Part shown: positions 10,324 through 18,987 of the stretch, in pieces
Numbering within the stretch: the stretch's first letter is position 1
Layout: every line of letters starts with the position of its first letter
From: Aeromonas schubertii
Lineage (GTDB): Bacteria; Pseudomonadota; Gammaproteobacteria; Enterobacterales; Aeromonadaceae
Length of the DNA: 64,000 nt
Direction: 5' to 3'
NCBI RefSeq assembly: GCF_000820105.1
Contig: NZ_CDDB01000039.1
Coordinates: 134,300-198,299 of the forward strand
Made by a program: the position numbers and the translations under genes
The notes under the pieces: model-generated
The model's database searches: none
What the model saw: the letters and a program-made list of their open reading frames with translations, nothing else
What the model was told of the DNA's origin: nothing

Positions 10324-11957
10324 GATGCGGCCTCCTCAGTGCGCGGCTCGGCGGTCCAGCTACCCAGCCCGAACAGCCCCTCATAAATCCAGTAGGTAAA
10401 TTCCGCTTCGCGCAGGGCATCCCCCCACAACACCGGGCGGGTGCCCTTGAAACGCTCCTCGATAAACTGGCGCAGCATGACGCAGGCCTGGCGGCCATCG
10501 GCCTTGCCGTACTCGTGCATCAGGCCGGCGGCGCGGTAGGCGCACAGCTCACCCTGACAGGGGCCCATGCCGACCCGGGTGCGGCGGCGCAGATCGATAA
10601 GGTTGTCTACATCCAGCTCGCGCAGGGCGTACTCTATCTCGCCGGCGGTCACCATCTCGCACTCGCAGATGAGGGCATTGGCCCTGGGATTGTCACGAAA
10701 GAAGGCGATGACCCGCTCCCCGTGGCGGTACTGGGCCGAGCCCTCGGCCGGGGCACTCAGACCCGGGGCCGAGACCTTCTCGGGGTCGCGCGAGCCGGGC
10801 AGCGCCAGCTCGGCGGTGCGGCAGGGGGTGCTGTTGCCGAGTTTCCTGGCCACCAGATCGGTGGCCCATTCGGCCATCAGGCGATAGGTCATCAGCTTGC
10901 CGCCCGTGATGGTGTTAAAGCCCTGCAGGCCGTCGCGCTCGCCGTGATCGAGCAGCACTATGCCGCGGCTGATGTTGCGGCCCGACTCGTCCCCGTCCAC
11001 GGCGACCAGGGGGCGTACCCCGGCGTAGGCGCGCAGCAATCGGGTGCGCGCCATGATGGGGGAGAGCTTGATCCCCTCGCGCAGCAAGACTTCCACCTCT
11101 TCCGGGGTCACCTTGAGGTTGTCGATGGTGTGGTAGTCCACCTTGCTCGAGGTGGTGCCGATGAGGGAGATGGTATCCCCGGGGACCAGGATGTCGGCGT
11201 CGGCCGGCTTGCGGCAGCGGTTGAGCACCAGCTGGTTGATGCGGTAATCCATGATGAGCAGGGAGCCCTTGGCCGGGAACATGCGGATGCCGAGGTCGGC
11301 ATATTCGCAGATCTGCTGGCCCCAGATCCCGGCGGCGTTGATCACCTCCTGGCACTCCACCTCGAAGGCTTCGCCGGTGCGGGTATTGATGGCCTTGACA
11401 CCGTGCACTCTGTCCTGGGTGCGCAGCAGCCCCAGCACCTTGCTGTGGGTGAAGATACGTGCACCGTGCTCCTTGGCGTCGAGCACGTTGGCGGCGGCGA
11501 GACGGAAGGGGTCGACCGTACCATCCGGTACCTGGATGGCCCCTATCATGGCCGGGTTAGCGTTGGGCTCGAGGAGCAGCGCCTCACGCGGGTCGAGCTG
11601 ACGGGTCTCGATGCCGGCGCGGGCACAGGCCTCCATAAAGGTCTTCTGAAAGCCGATGTCATCTTCCGGCAGGGTGAGAAAGAGACCGCCGGTGTCCTCC
11701 ACACAGTGGCTGGCGATGCGCTTGAGGATGCGGTTTTCCTGAATGCACTCGCGGGCAGACTCTTGGTCGGTGACGGCGTAGCGGGCGCCGGAGTGGAGCA
11801 GGCCGTGGTTGCGGCCCGTGGTGCCCGAGGCGATGTCATCGCGCTCGAGCAAAACACAGTCGATACCGCGCAGGGCGCAATCGCGCATGATCCCTGCGCC
11901 CGTTGCCCCGCCGCCTATGATAACGACCTGGGTGGTGATCCGTTTCATTGTGCTCAT
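10320..11957 (-). CDS. glpA: Anaerobic glycerol-3-phosphate dehydrogenase subunit A
   Basis: This is the catalytic FAD subunit that oxidises sn-glycerol-3-phosphate to dihydroxyacetone phosphate during anaerobic growth. The FAD motif G-G-G-A-T-G-A-G-I lies near residue 15. The C-terminal BFD-like domain has C-E-C and G-P-C-Q-G-E-L-C cysteine motifs for a 2Fe-2S cluster. I chose the ATG at 11957 (M-S-T-M-K, 545 aa). The upstream 42 codons show no family similarity and run through the promoter region, and an AAGAAG stretch sits before this ATG. It is first in the glpACB operon. FNR-, GlpR- and CRP-like sites lie upstream. Confidence 0.95.
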   Translation of the reverse strand: MSTMKRITTQVVIIGGGATGAGIMRDCALRGIDCVLLERDDIASGTTGRNHGLLHSGARYAVTDQESARECIQENRILKRIASHCVEDTGGLFLTLPEDDIGFQKTFMEACARAGIETRQLDPREALLLEPNANPAMIGAIQVPDGTVDPFRLAAANVLDAKEHGARIFTHSKVLGLLRTQDRVHGVKAINTRTGEAFEVECQEVINAAGIWGQQICEYADLGIRMFPAKGSLLIMDYRINQLVLNRCRKPADADILVPGDTISLIGTTSSKVDYHTIDNLKVTPEEVEVLLREGIKLSPIMARTRLLRAYAGVRPLVAVDGDESGRNISRGIVLLDHGERDGLQGFNTITGGKLMTYRLMAEWATDLVARKLGNSTPCRTAELALPGSRDPEKVSAPGLSAPAEGSAQYRHGERVIAFFRDNPRANALICECEMVTAGEIEYALRELDVDNLIDLRRRTRVGMGPCQGELCAYRAAGLMHEYGKADGRQACVMLRQFIEERFKGTRPVLWGDALREAEFTYWIYEGLFGLGSWTAEPRTEEAAS

Positions 11958-12007
11958 CTCACTGCTTCTTGTTAGGAGCAGTGTGACGGGAACGCCATGA
12001 AAAATGT

Positions 12008-12021
12008 TTGATTCAGACCAA
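12008..12021 (-). promoter_or_regulatory. FNR-like box upstream of glpA
   Basis: TTGAT-TCAG-ACCAA has one mismatch to TTGAT-N4-ATCAA. A weak -10-like CACACT at 11980-11985 lies 22 bases downstream, the spacing of a class II FNR promoter. Anaerobic induction of glpACB is known in enterics. The site itself is my inference. Confidence 0.5.
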
Positions 12022-12024
12022 ATT

Positions 12025-12043
12025 AATGAGCGCAAACGCTCAA
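12025..12043. promoter_or_regulatory. GlpR-like operator
   Basis: The perfect palindrome TGAGCG-caaa-CGCTCA at 12027-12042 fits the TG..CG....CG..CA pattern of enteric GlpR operators. It lies next to the FNR-like box, 70 bases upstream of glpA. GlpR itself is not in the window. Confidence 0.5.
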
Positions 12044-12066
12044 GCGATGGGTGTTGTGTGGTTTTT

Positions 12067-12082
12067 TGTGAGCCATATCGCA
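12067..12082. promoter_or_regulatory. CRP-like site upstream of glpA
   Basis: TGTGA-N6-TCGCA has one mismatch to TGTGA-N6-TCACA. It is about 118 bases upstream of the glpA start and just after the end of the PilZ gene. The glp regulon is known to be under catabolite control. Confidence 0.4.
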
Positions 12083-12095
12083 CTCGTCGGGAGCG

Positions 12096-12848
12096 TCATT
12101 GGTGCGCCTCCGGCTGATGTTGGCGCATCACCATGTGGTGGCCATTGAACTCCAGATGCTCGAAGAAGCGTGCGCTCTGCTGGCGGCCATGGGCGTCAAA
12201 GCGCATGCCGTAGCGGTGTTGTCCTCCGACCGTGCGCAGGTTGCAGAGGGTGCCGGTGAGACGAAACTGGGTGGCATCCCGTGTGGCGGGTCGAAAGCGC
12301 AGCTCCAGCTGCCAACCGGGGGAGAAGGGCGGGGCCAGGTGATTGGTGGCGAAGGCGCAGCCATCCTGGGAGAGATCGAGCAGGCTGATCTCGACCTGGC
12401 GCTGCCCGACCACGGCCAGCCCTTCACACTGGACCGGATAGCGCGTCTCCTTGCGGATCTTGCTCAAGAGCAGGCTCTCGGGTGTGCGCACCGTGAATAC
12501 CAGCGGCGCACTGCTGAACTGCTCGATGAAGCTGCTGAAGTGCACCATGGCTCCCATGCCCCGTTCACACACCAGCGAGATGGCGACCCGATAACCGGGG
12601 CGGCAGCAGAGGGCCGCCTCGTTGGCCGAGACGGTGTAGAGGGTGAAGTAGAGGAATCCGCGGCGATCCGACCCGATCAGGACGGCGGGGAGTGCCCGGT
12701 TGACCCCGGTCGGCGTGATCACCTCGACGCCGGCCTCGCTGGCGGGTTGCAGGTAGGAGAGCACATCGCTCCCCTTGATTGGGGTCCCTTTTTCCCGCTG
12801 GGCGAGCAGCTTCTGCTTGATGGCACTGGCCTGGCTCTGTTCTGTCAC
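12096..12848 (-). CDS. YcgR-like PilZ-domain c-di-GMP receptor
   Basis: A 250-aa protein with an N-terminal YcgR/PilZN-like beta domain (about residues 30-125) and a C-terminal PilZ domain (about 130-235). The c-di-GMP motifs are visible as R-K-E-T-R-Y at about 135 and L-D-L-S-Q-D-G at about 165. Proteins of this layout bind c-di-GMP and slow the flagellar motor or modulate related functions. The start is GTG with a strong AGGAGG five bases upstream. It follows ychJ by 46 bases on the same strand. The flagellar target is inferred from the family only. Confidence 0.85.
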   Translation of the reverse strand: MTEQSQASAIKQKLLAQREKGTPIKGSDVLSYLQPASEAGVEVITPTGVNRALPAVLIGSDRRGFLYFTLYTVSANEAALCCRPGYRVAISLVCERGMGAMVHFSSFIEQFSSAPLVFTVRTPESLLLSKIRKETRYPVQCEGLAVVGQRQVEISLLDLSQDGCAFATNHLAPPFSPGWQLELRFRPATRDATQFRLTGTLCNLRTVGGQHRYGMRFDAHGRQQSARFFEHLEFNGHHMVMRQHQPEAHQ

Positions 12849-12894
12849 AACGCCTCCTTACATGCAGAGATGTGTTTCATTTAAGGCCACTCCC

Positions 12895-13347
12895 TCAGGA
12901 GGCACAACACTTCTTGAACTTCTTGCCGCTGCCACAGGGGCAGGGATCGTTGCGACCGATCCGGGTGGGGGGCGGCGATATCTCCCCCTCCGTGTAGCGC
13001 CAGCGTCCCGCCTCGCGCAGGAAGCGAGAGCGCTCGTGCAGGCAGGCAAGTTGTCCGCCATCTTGAAACCAGGCCTTGAACTCGACCCACCCCTGATCGC
13101 CCTGCTCGCCGCTGCCGAGGATCTCCAGATGATCCCAGCGGGTATCTTGCTGCCCCAGCTCTTCGGCGCTGAGGCCCCCCAGATGGTCCGGATGCCAGGT
13201 CTCGACCAGGTACTCCCCCAGTCCCAGCACGAAGGCACAATAGCGGGAGCGCATCAGCGCTTCGGGAGTGGGGGCGGCGGCGCCCAGATGCAGGGGTTGG
13301 CAACAGTCGGCATAGGGGCGGCCCTGGCCGCAAGGACAATCGGACAT
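12895..13347 (-). CDS. ychJ: YchJ-family SEC-C motif protein (UPF0225)
   Basis: A 150-aa protein with cysteine motifs at both ends: C-P-C-G-Q-G with D-C-C-Q at the N-terminus, and [13 protein letters not shown] at the C-terminus (a SEC-C zinc motif like the SecA tail). The centre carries an NTF2-like YchJ domain (M-R-S-R-Y-C-A-F). The function is unknown; zinc binding is inferred from the motifs. I chose the ATG at 13347 because the family begins M-S-D-C-P-C-G, with GGAG nine bases upstream. It is probably co-transcribed with the PilZ gene. Confidence 0.9.
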   Translation of the reverse strand: MSDCPCGQGRPYADCCQPLHLGAAAPTPEALMRSRYCAFVLGLGEYLVETWHPDHLGGLSAEELGQQDTRWDHLEILGSGEQGDQGWVEFKAWFQDGGQLACLHERSRFLREAGRWRYTEGEISPPPTRIGRNDPCPCGSGKKFKKCCAS

Positions 13348-13418
13348 GAAAAGGACTCCGTGTGCGGTGAGGGGAGCCATACTAATCGCCCCTCACCCCG
13401 GGGCCAACCCCCTTGTTA

Positions 13419-15647
13419 TCAGGGAAGGGCGTCGCTTTTGAAGGTGGCGCGGATCTGGGGCAGCAGGGGCGTGGGGTCAAATCCTGCCTCTTCACCCAAT
13501 ACCGGGTGCAGCAGGGGCTGAGGCTCGGCGGCCTGCAGGCGGCCGGCCAACAGGGTTCGGGTGATCTGGCCCAGCTCATAGAGCTGGCGCACCTCGCCGA
13601 AGGCGGTGGCCGGGTCGAGCAGATCCCCCTCGCGGGTGAAGACCATCAGGGGGATCTCGTAGCGGGCCGCCCGGGTTGGGTTGGGACCCAGGATGCCATC
13701 CCCCGCACCCATCAGGAAGGGTTGGTGATCGCCAAAGGCGATCACCAAAAAACGTTCATCGCCGGCCGTCAGGGTCTCGAGCAGCTTCTGCAATGAGGCC
13801 ATGGCATCCACCACGCCTGTGTAGTAAGTGTTGAGGGTCTGCCGCTCGTCGGCGGGGAGATCGGGGCAGGCGCCATCGAGCTCGGCCCCCTGATAGCGCG
13901 GGCCATCGAAGGGACCATGCCCCTGCATGGTGACCCCATAGGCAAACTGGGGAGCCTCGCCGCTCAGCAGGCGAGCTATCATGGCATCGTCCGAGACATA
14001 GAGTCCCTTGTGAGAGAGGGTGGTAAAGGCCTCCTCAAACCAGCGAGTCTGGTAGCCCAGCGCCGGGATCGCCCGATCCCTGCCCCAGAATTTCTCCACA
14101 TAGGGGTGGACGAAGAGGGTCTGATAGCCGTTGGCCCGCGCCGTGTTGGCGAGGCTCGGCACACTCGGCTGCAGATAGTAATAGGGCACTATGCCCTGCT
14201 TGAGCAGTCCCACCGGCAGCCCGGTGTTCATCTCGAACTCGGCCAGCACCGTCATCCCTCCCGTGGTGGGGGAGTGGATGGTTTTGCGCCACTGGTGCAC
14301 GCCGGCGGGCAGGGTGAGCTCCGGCGCCCTGGCACAGATCTTCCCCTGCCAACCGAGCCAGAGGGATTCATATTGCAGCACGATCACCCTGTCCCAGAGG
14401 GGAGGGTGATGCTCGGGAGCGTGCTCCCGCTGCGGGGCGAGACCCGAGCTGAGCAGGGGGTAGCGGAAGATGGATCCCTGGCTCACCATGTCATCCACCA
14501 GGTTGAAGAGGTAGAGGCCGGGGCCGGCGCGGATCAGATCCCTGTGATAGGTGACGCTGTGCTGAAAATAACGCACGTTGGGGCCGAGCAGGCGGTTGCT
14601 GGCCTGGGTGGCGAAGACGCACAGGGCAAAGAAGGCGAGGGTAGCCGCAACCCCGCGCAGCAGCCAGCGCGACAGGGCGAAACGCCAGCAGGCGAGCGCC
14701 AGCAGCAGGGCCAGCGCCCAGGGCGCCCAAGGGTGCTCCTCGCGCAGGATCTGGAGCAGCCCCAGCAGGTTGCCGAGATCATTGCCACCGATGGGCACCC
14801 CGTAGATGGCGATCTTGGTGAAGTTGGCGACAAGGCCTAAGCCCATCAAGAGGGTGAAGGCCAGTCCCATGTAGAGATGAAAACCGGCCAGGGCGCACAC
14901 TCCCCAGCCTATCACCATGGTGCCCCAGGCCAGGTAGTAGTGTTCGATCCGAAATCCCGACCAGAGGGTGAACTCACCGAAGCGAAAGAAGGCAAAGCCG
15001 TGCAGCAGCAGGAAGGTAAGGTTACCCAGCAGCAGGCTGGCCGCCAGCCGGGAGCGTCGGCGCAGGCGAAACAGGGGAGCCAGCAGGTGCAGCAACAGGG
15101 CGTTGACCAGCACTATGGTGCCGAGAGCGAGTAGCAGTTGGGGCAGGGAGAAGCCCCGGGCCGGCAAGATCTGCAGGAAGCGGGTGGGCAGCGGTGCCCC
15201 CTGGATCTGCGGTTTCACCCAGAGGGAGTACTCCCGGCTGGCCGCATCATCGGGGACGCGCATCGTGCTGTTGAGCTGTACAAGGCACCCCTTGTCGCCA
15301 CAGCGTTGGCGCTTGCTGGCATCGATGTCGAGGCGGCCGGCCTCACCGCCGTCTTCCCGGCGCAGGATGAAGGTGAGACGGTCGGCTCCTTGCAGGGGCT
15401 CGGCCAGTCGCCACTTGTGATGCAGTACCACATACATGCCGCGCTCGTCACTCTTGTAGAGCAGGGAGGCCTGCTCGAGGCGGGCGACCTGCAGGGTGCC
15501 GCTGTGAAAGTCGATGGGCTCGAAACGGTTCAGCACGGCGTCGAGGCGCAGCCAGGGAAGCAGCAGGGCAAAGAGAAGCAGGCCCCACAGCAGGTGGAGC
15601 AGGAGGCGCCGCCAGTCGGCGGCTGGAGTGACAAATCGGGATCTCAT
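13419..15647 (-). CDS. LtaS/OpgB-like sulfatase-fold phosphoglycerol (or phosphoethanolamine) transferase, inner membrane
   Basis: A 742-aa protein with one transmembrane helix at about 10-35, a periplasmic beta-rich insertion, several further membrane helices at about 155-360, and a C-terminal alkaline-phosphatase/sulfatase-fold domain. Catalytic-type motifs are present: Y-E-S at about 426 (metal glutamate), P-T-T-G-G-M at about 462 (threonine nucleophile) and F-G-D-H-Q-P at about 637 (metal Asp and His). The family transfers phosphoglycerol or phosphoethanolamine from lipids to glycans, for example osmoregulated periplasmic glucans. The true substrate is unknown, and no glucan synthase gene is nearby. 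The ATG at 15647 was chosen because the preceding 15 codons are low-complexity and AGGAC lies before it. Confidence 0.85.
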   Translation of the reverse strand: MRSRFVTPAADWRRLLLHLLWGLLLFALLLPWLRLDAVLNRFEPIDFHSGTLQVARLEQASLLYKSDERGMYVVLHHKWRLAEPLQGADRLTFILRREDGGEAGRLDIDASKRQRCGDKGCLVQLNSTMRVPDDAASREYSLWVKPQIQGAPLPTRFLQILPARGFSLPQLLLALGTIVLVNALLLHLLAPLFRLRRRSRLAASLLLGNLTFLLLHGFAFFRFGEFTLWSGFRIEHYYLAWGTMVIGWGVCALAGFHLYMGLAFTLLMGLGLVANFTKIAIYGVPIGGNDLGNLLGLLQILREEHPWAPWALALLLALACWRFALSRWLLRGVAATLAFFALCVFATQASNRLLGPNVRYFQHSVTYHRDLIRAGPGLYLFNLVDDMVSQGSIFRYPLLSSGLAPQREHAPEHHPPLWDRVIVLQYESLWLGWQGKICARAPELTLPAGVHQWRKTIHSPTTGGMTVLAEFEMNTGLPVGLLKQGIVPYYYLQPSVPSLANTARANGYQTLFVHPYVEKFWGRDRAIPALGYQTRWFEEAFTTLSHKGLYVSDDAMIARLLSGEAPQFAYGVTMQGHGPFDGPRYQGAELDGACPDLPADERQTLNTYYTGVVDAMASLQKLLETLTAGDERFLVIAFGDHQPFLMGAGDGILGPNPTRAARYEIPLMVFTREGDLLDPATAFGEVRQLYELGQITRTLLAGRLQAAEPQPLLHPVLGEEAGFDPTPLLPQIRATFKSDALP

Positions 15648-15665
15648 CTGGCCCTGTCCTTGAGC

Positions 15666-15704
15666 AACGAGAGTGGCCGATGGTGCGGCCAATGCCCTCT
15701 CGTT
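15666..15704. repeat. Long interrupted hairpin in the leader of the sulfatase-fold gene
   Basis: AACGAGAG pairs with CTCTCGTT (outer 8 bp) and TGGCC pairs with GGCCA (inner 5 bp). It starts 19 bases upstream of the ATG at 15647. There is no T-run, so it is more likely a leader structure than a terminator. Confidence 0.5.
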
Positions 15705-15750
15705 GTCAATTTTATGACCGGAAAATGAAGATCTGATTAACAGTTGATGA

Positions 15751-15770
15751 CGGGTCCCTCCATGGACCCG
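15751..15770. terminator. Possible lysC terminator hairpin
   Basis: CGGGTCC and GGACCCG pair around a 6-base loop just after the lysC stop. The T-run is weak on the minus strand, so termination is uncertain. Confidence 0.4.
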
Positions 15771-15776
15771 GATCGA

Positions 15777-17129
15777 TTAGCCGAGCAGACCCTGATGCAG
15801 CCGGTTGACCACGGCGCCGGCCTCCTCTTCGCCCACCAGGAAGCAGAGGTTGTGGGCGCTGGCCCCATAGCAGATCATGCGGATATTGTGATCCTGCAAG
15901 GTGGCGAAGACCTGGCTGCCCACACCATTGACCTCGCTCATGCGATTGCCGATAAGGGCCACCAGGGCGAGCCCGCTCTCTACCTTGACCTTGCACAGCT
16001 CACCGAGCTCGGCCAGTACCTTGTCGCTCAGGGTCGTCTCTCCATTGCTCTGGCTGCCGGTGTGATCCAGGGTCAGGGAGACGCTCACCTCGGAGGTGGT
16101 GATGAGATCCACCGAGATGCGGTGGCGTGACAGGATGCCAAACACCTCGGCCAGAAAGCCGTAGGCGTGAAACATGTTGGGGCTGTGCAGGGTGACCAGC
16201 ACCTGGTTGCGGCGCAGGGCCACGGCACGAAACAGGGGGCTGCTGCGGGTGGCTGCGCGGATCCAGGTGCCGCCGGCCGCCGGATCCCGGCTCGAGCCGA
16301 CGAAGACGGGGATGTCTTTGCGCACCGCAGGTTGCAGGGTCGAGGGGTGCAGCACCTTGGCACCGAAGGTGGCCATCTCGGCCGCCTCGGCGAAGCTGAT
16401 TTCGGGGATGGGTCTGGCCCGGGTCACCAGGCGCGGATCCGTGGTGTAGATGCCGGGAACATCGGTCCAGATCTCGATGCTGCCGGCATCCATCGCTTCG
16501 GCGAGCAGGGCTGCGCTGTAATCCGAGCCACCCCGGCCCAGGGTGGTGGTGCGGCCATGTTCGTCGGCCCCGATAAAGCCCTGGGTGACGACGATGGTAT
16601 CGCCGAGCAGGGGTGAGAGCGTCTGCTGGCAGAGGGTACGGGTAGTCTCGAGATCGACGCTCGCCTTGCCAAAGCGGCTGTCGGTACGCAGCAGCTGGCG
16701 CACATCGATCCATTGGGCGCTGGCCCCGCGCTGGCGCAGCAGCTCGGTGAAGAGGCGGCTCGACATCATCTCGCCACAGGCGATGAGGCGATCGGCCAGC
16801 TCCGCATCGGTGTGCAACCTGGCCTGGCGTGCCATGGCCTCGATCTCGGCAAGCTGGGCATAGATGGCCGCCCGCAGCTCGGGGCTGGGGGAGAGGGCGT
16901 CGAGGATACGCTGCTGGATCTCTGTCAACCGGGCCAGCTGCTCGCCCAGGGCCTCGTCACCGAGTTCCCCCTGGGCCAGGGTGACCAGCAGATTGGTGAC
17001 GCCGGCGCTGGCGCTCAGCACCACAATACGGGTGGCGGGATTGGCGAGAACGACATCGGCGCAACAGCCCATGGCGGTGGCATCGGCGACACTGGTGCCG
17101 CCAAACTTGGCGACGTTGAGAGCGGTCAT
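15777..17129 (-). CDS. lysC: Lysine-sensitive aspartate kinase III
   Basis: It phosphorylates L-aspartate, the first step of the lysine, threonine, methionine and diaminopimelate pathway. At 450 aa it matches E. coli LysC (449 aa). The amino acid kinase domain begins with the K-F-G-G-T-S-V-A motif at about residue 8. The substrate region G-R-G-G-S-D-Y lies at about 200, and two ACT domains fill the last 150 residues (lysine feedback site). The ATG has AGGAG six bases upstream. It is preceded by a lysine riboswitch and a consensus-like promoter. asd, the next enzyme of the pathway, is 20 kb away. Confidence 0.97.
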   Translation of the reverse strand: MTALNVAKFGGTSVADATAMGCCADVVLANPATRIVVLSASAGVTNLLVTLAQGELGDEALGEQLARLTEIQQRILDALSPSPELRAAIYAQLAEIEAMARQARLHTDAELADRLIACGEMMSSRLFTELLRQRGASAQWIDVRQLLRTDSRFGKASVDLETTRTLCQQTLSPLLGDTIVVTQGFIGADEHGRTTTLGRGGSDYSAALLAEAMDAGSIEIWTDVPGIYTTDPRLVTRARPIPEISFAEAAEMATFGAKVLHPSTLQPAVRKDIPVFVGSSRDPAAGGTWIRAATRSSPLFRAVALRRNQVLVTLHSPNMFHAYGFLAEVFGILSRHRISVDLITTSEVSVSLTLDHTGSQSNGETTLSDKVLAELGELCKVKVESGLALVALIGNRMSEVNGVGSQVFATLQDHNIRMICYGASAHNLCFLVGEEEAGAVVNRLHQGLLG

Positions 17130-17212
17130 GAAAACTCCTGTCTATATAAAAAAGCCGGTCCATCGGACAAAGACAGGGGAAGCGGTAAAATGGCAGGAAT
17201 AGGTGAACATCC

Positions 17213-17400
17213 CGGCCAGAAGCGCTCCACCTGAGAAGGACTAACCCTTCACCGATGACAGCCCGGGGGATTCAGCCCCCGCAGCCGACGGGATGCATAA
17301 CGGTATGCTTCCCATCTCGGCGCTGCTCCCCCTGGCCCGGGATCGTCGGAGACCGAACTCCTCCCCCTGGCTGCCTGGGCAACGCTCCTCTTCTGGCTCC
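17213..17400 (-). ncRNA. Lysine riboswitch (L box) of lysC
   Basis: Read on the minus strand, the leader carries the L-box landmarks in order: GCCAGAAGAGG at the 5' side of P1, GTTGCCCA, GGAGGAG, a GCCGA motif, GGGGGCTGAATCCCCC, GTCAT, and GGTGGAGCGCTTCTGGC closing P1. The P1 arms are 17390-17397 and 17215-17222. These match the E. coli lysC leader closely. Downstream on the same strand are a U6 run (17148-17153) and an AGGAG Shine-Dalgarno. I cannot tell from inspection whether lysine controls termination or translation. Confidence 0.93.
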
Positions 17401-17427
17401 ACCCCTTGGGCGGTGGAGTAATTAAAC

Positions 17428-17456
17428 AAATAACCCGTCTTGGTTATCAGTGTCAA
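17428..17456 (-). promoter_or_regulatory. Sigma-70 promoter of lysC
   Basis: On the minus strand, the -35 TTGACA (17451-17456), a 17-base spacer and the -10 TTATTT (17428-17433) predict a transcript start near 17421, right at the 5' edge of the riboswitch. Confidence 0.65.
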
Positions 17457-17510
17457 TCAAGAATCGACAAACATTAAGGGTTCTTTTTTTACTCATTTTA
17501 AATCAATCAA

Positions 17511-18839
17511 TTAAGTAATGTTCTTTAGCAAAATCTTGGAGCGGCGCTGCCAGTTGTAGAGGCGCTGCTTGGCCACAGGAAGATCCTCCACGACCACAGG
17601 ATAAAAACCGCGCTCCTGAAACCAGTGGATGGAGCGGGTGGTGAGCACGAAGAGGCGCTCTATCCCCTGTCTGCGAGCCTGCTCGCTGACCCGGCCGACC
17701 AGCATGTCCCCCCGGTGGCCACTGCGATACTCGGGATGAATGGCCACGCAGGCCATCTCGGCCATCGCCTCGTCGGGAAAGCTGTAGAGGGCGGCGCAGC
17801 CGATGATGAGGCCGTCGCGCTCGATCACGGTGAAGTGCTCGATCTCCATCTCCAACTGTTCCCTGGAGCGGCGCACCAGAATGCCCTCCTCCTCCAGGGG
17901 GCGGATAAGGTCCAGTATGCCGCCGATGTCGTCTATGGTGGCGGAGCGCGCCCGCTCGGCACTCTCGCGCACTATCTGGGTGCCCACCCCCTCCCGGGTG
18001 AAGAGCTCCTGCAGCAAGGCCCCGTCTTCCGTGTAGCTCACCAGATGGGAGCGCGGTACCCCGCCGCGGCAGGAGGCGATGGCGGCGCGCAGATAGCGAG
18101 CCGTGCCCGAGAGGTGATCCCCCTCCTGGGCGAGCAGGGCCAGATGCTCCTGCGCCTCTTCGGGAAAGAGCTCGGAGATGGCATTGCCCCCCGCGTCGAG
18201 CACCCCCTGATGGGAGCTAAAGCAGATGAGCTTGTCGGCTCTGAGATCAATGGCGATGCGCTGGGCCACCTCTTCCGAGCAGAGGTTAAAGCTCTCGCCG
18301 GTGACCGAGCAGCCGATGGGGGAGATGAGCACCAGGTTCTGCTGATCCAGCTGGCGACGGATCCCGTCGGTGTCGATGCGTCGTACCCGGCCGCTCAGGC
18401 AGTAGTCGACCCCTTCGTCCACCCCCAGCGGCTGGGCGGTGACGAAGTTGCCGCTCACCACGCTGATGCGAGCCCCCTGCATGGGGGTGTGGGCCAGCCC
18501 CATGGAGAGGCGGGAGGTGATCTCGAACTGCATGCCGCCACACACCTGCTTGATGATAGCGAGGCTCTCCTCGTCGGTGACCCGGGTCTGCTTGTGGAAG
18601 TGGGGGGCTATCTGGTGGCGGGCCAGCGCCTCGTCGATCTGGGGGCGGGCGCCGAAGACCAGCACCAGACGGATACCCAGCGTCTGCAACAGGGCGATAT
18701 CATTGATGATGTTGCTGAAGTTGGGGTGACTGATGGTTTCTCCCCCCGCCATCAACACGAAGGTGCCACCCCGATGGAAGTTGACATAGGGGGTGGATTG
18801 ACGAAATGCATTGACCAGAGCGGGATCCCTTTCACGCAC
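17511..18839 (-). CDS. argA: N-acetylglutamate synthase
   Basis: It acetylates glutamate with acetyl-CoA, the first step of arginine synthesis. At 442 aa it matches the E. coli-type fused enzyme (443 aa): an amino acid kinase domain at residues 1-290 (G-A-R-P-Q-I-D, S-P-I-G segments) followed by a GNAT domain at about 295-435 (acetyl-CoA loop H-R-G-D at about 378). The start is GTG with TAGGG nine bases upstream. It is a single gene with its own ARG-box promoter and is expected to be repressed by ArgR and inhibited by arginine. Confidence 0.96.
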   Translation of the reverse strand: MRERDPALVNAFRQSTPYVNFHRGGTFVLMAGGETISHPNFSNIINDIALLQTLGIRLVLVFGARPQIDEALARHQIAPHFHKQTRVTDEESLAIIKQVCGGMQFEITSRLSMGLAHTPMQGARISVVSGNFVTAQPLGVDEGVDYCLSGRVRRIDTDGIRRQLDQQNLVLISPIGCSVTGESFNLCSEEVAQRIAIDLRADKLICFSSHQGVLDAGGNAISELFPEEAQEHLALLAQEGDHLSGTARYLRAAIASCRGGVPRSHLVSYTEDGALLQELFTREGVGTQIVRESAERARSATIDDIGGILDLIRPLEEEGILVRRSREQLEMEIEHFTVIERDGLIIGCAALYSFPDEAMAEMACVAIHPEYRSGHRGDMLVGRVSEQARRQGIERLFVLTTRSIHWFQERGFYPVVVEDLPVAKQRLYNWQRRSKILLKNIT

Positions 18840-18877
18840 AGCTGAAGCCCTAACAATAGAAAGTCACGAATGGGGTC

Positions 18878-18920
18878 AATATATGAAAATCAATTCACAA
18901 ATCAAGCTTATTTATTCTGA
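18878..18920 (-). promoter_or_regulatory. argA promoter overlapped by paired ARG boxes
   Basis: Box 1 (18882-18899) fits the ARG box very well: TGAA, then AT-rich, then ATTCA. Box 2 (18903-18920) is weaker (G, T, ATTC conserved). They are 3 bp apart, the spacing used by hexameric ArgR. A promoter lies inside them on the minus strand: TTGATT (18900-18905), 16 bases, TATATT (18878-18883). Confidence 0.75.
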
Positions 18921-18987
18921 GTGAGCTCTTTATTTCTCCAGGTGCTAGGATGAGCGCATCACAGCCTGTTTCAGAGGGGAGAGTCAT

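Noticed and set aside
17241-17456. 71-codon minus-strand frame in the lysC leader
   Set aside because: It lies wholly inside the lysine riboswitch and promoter, so structure explains the sequence.
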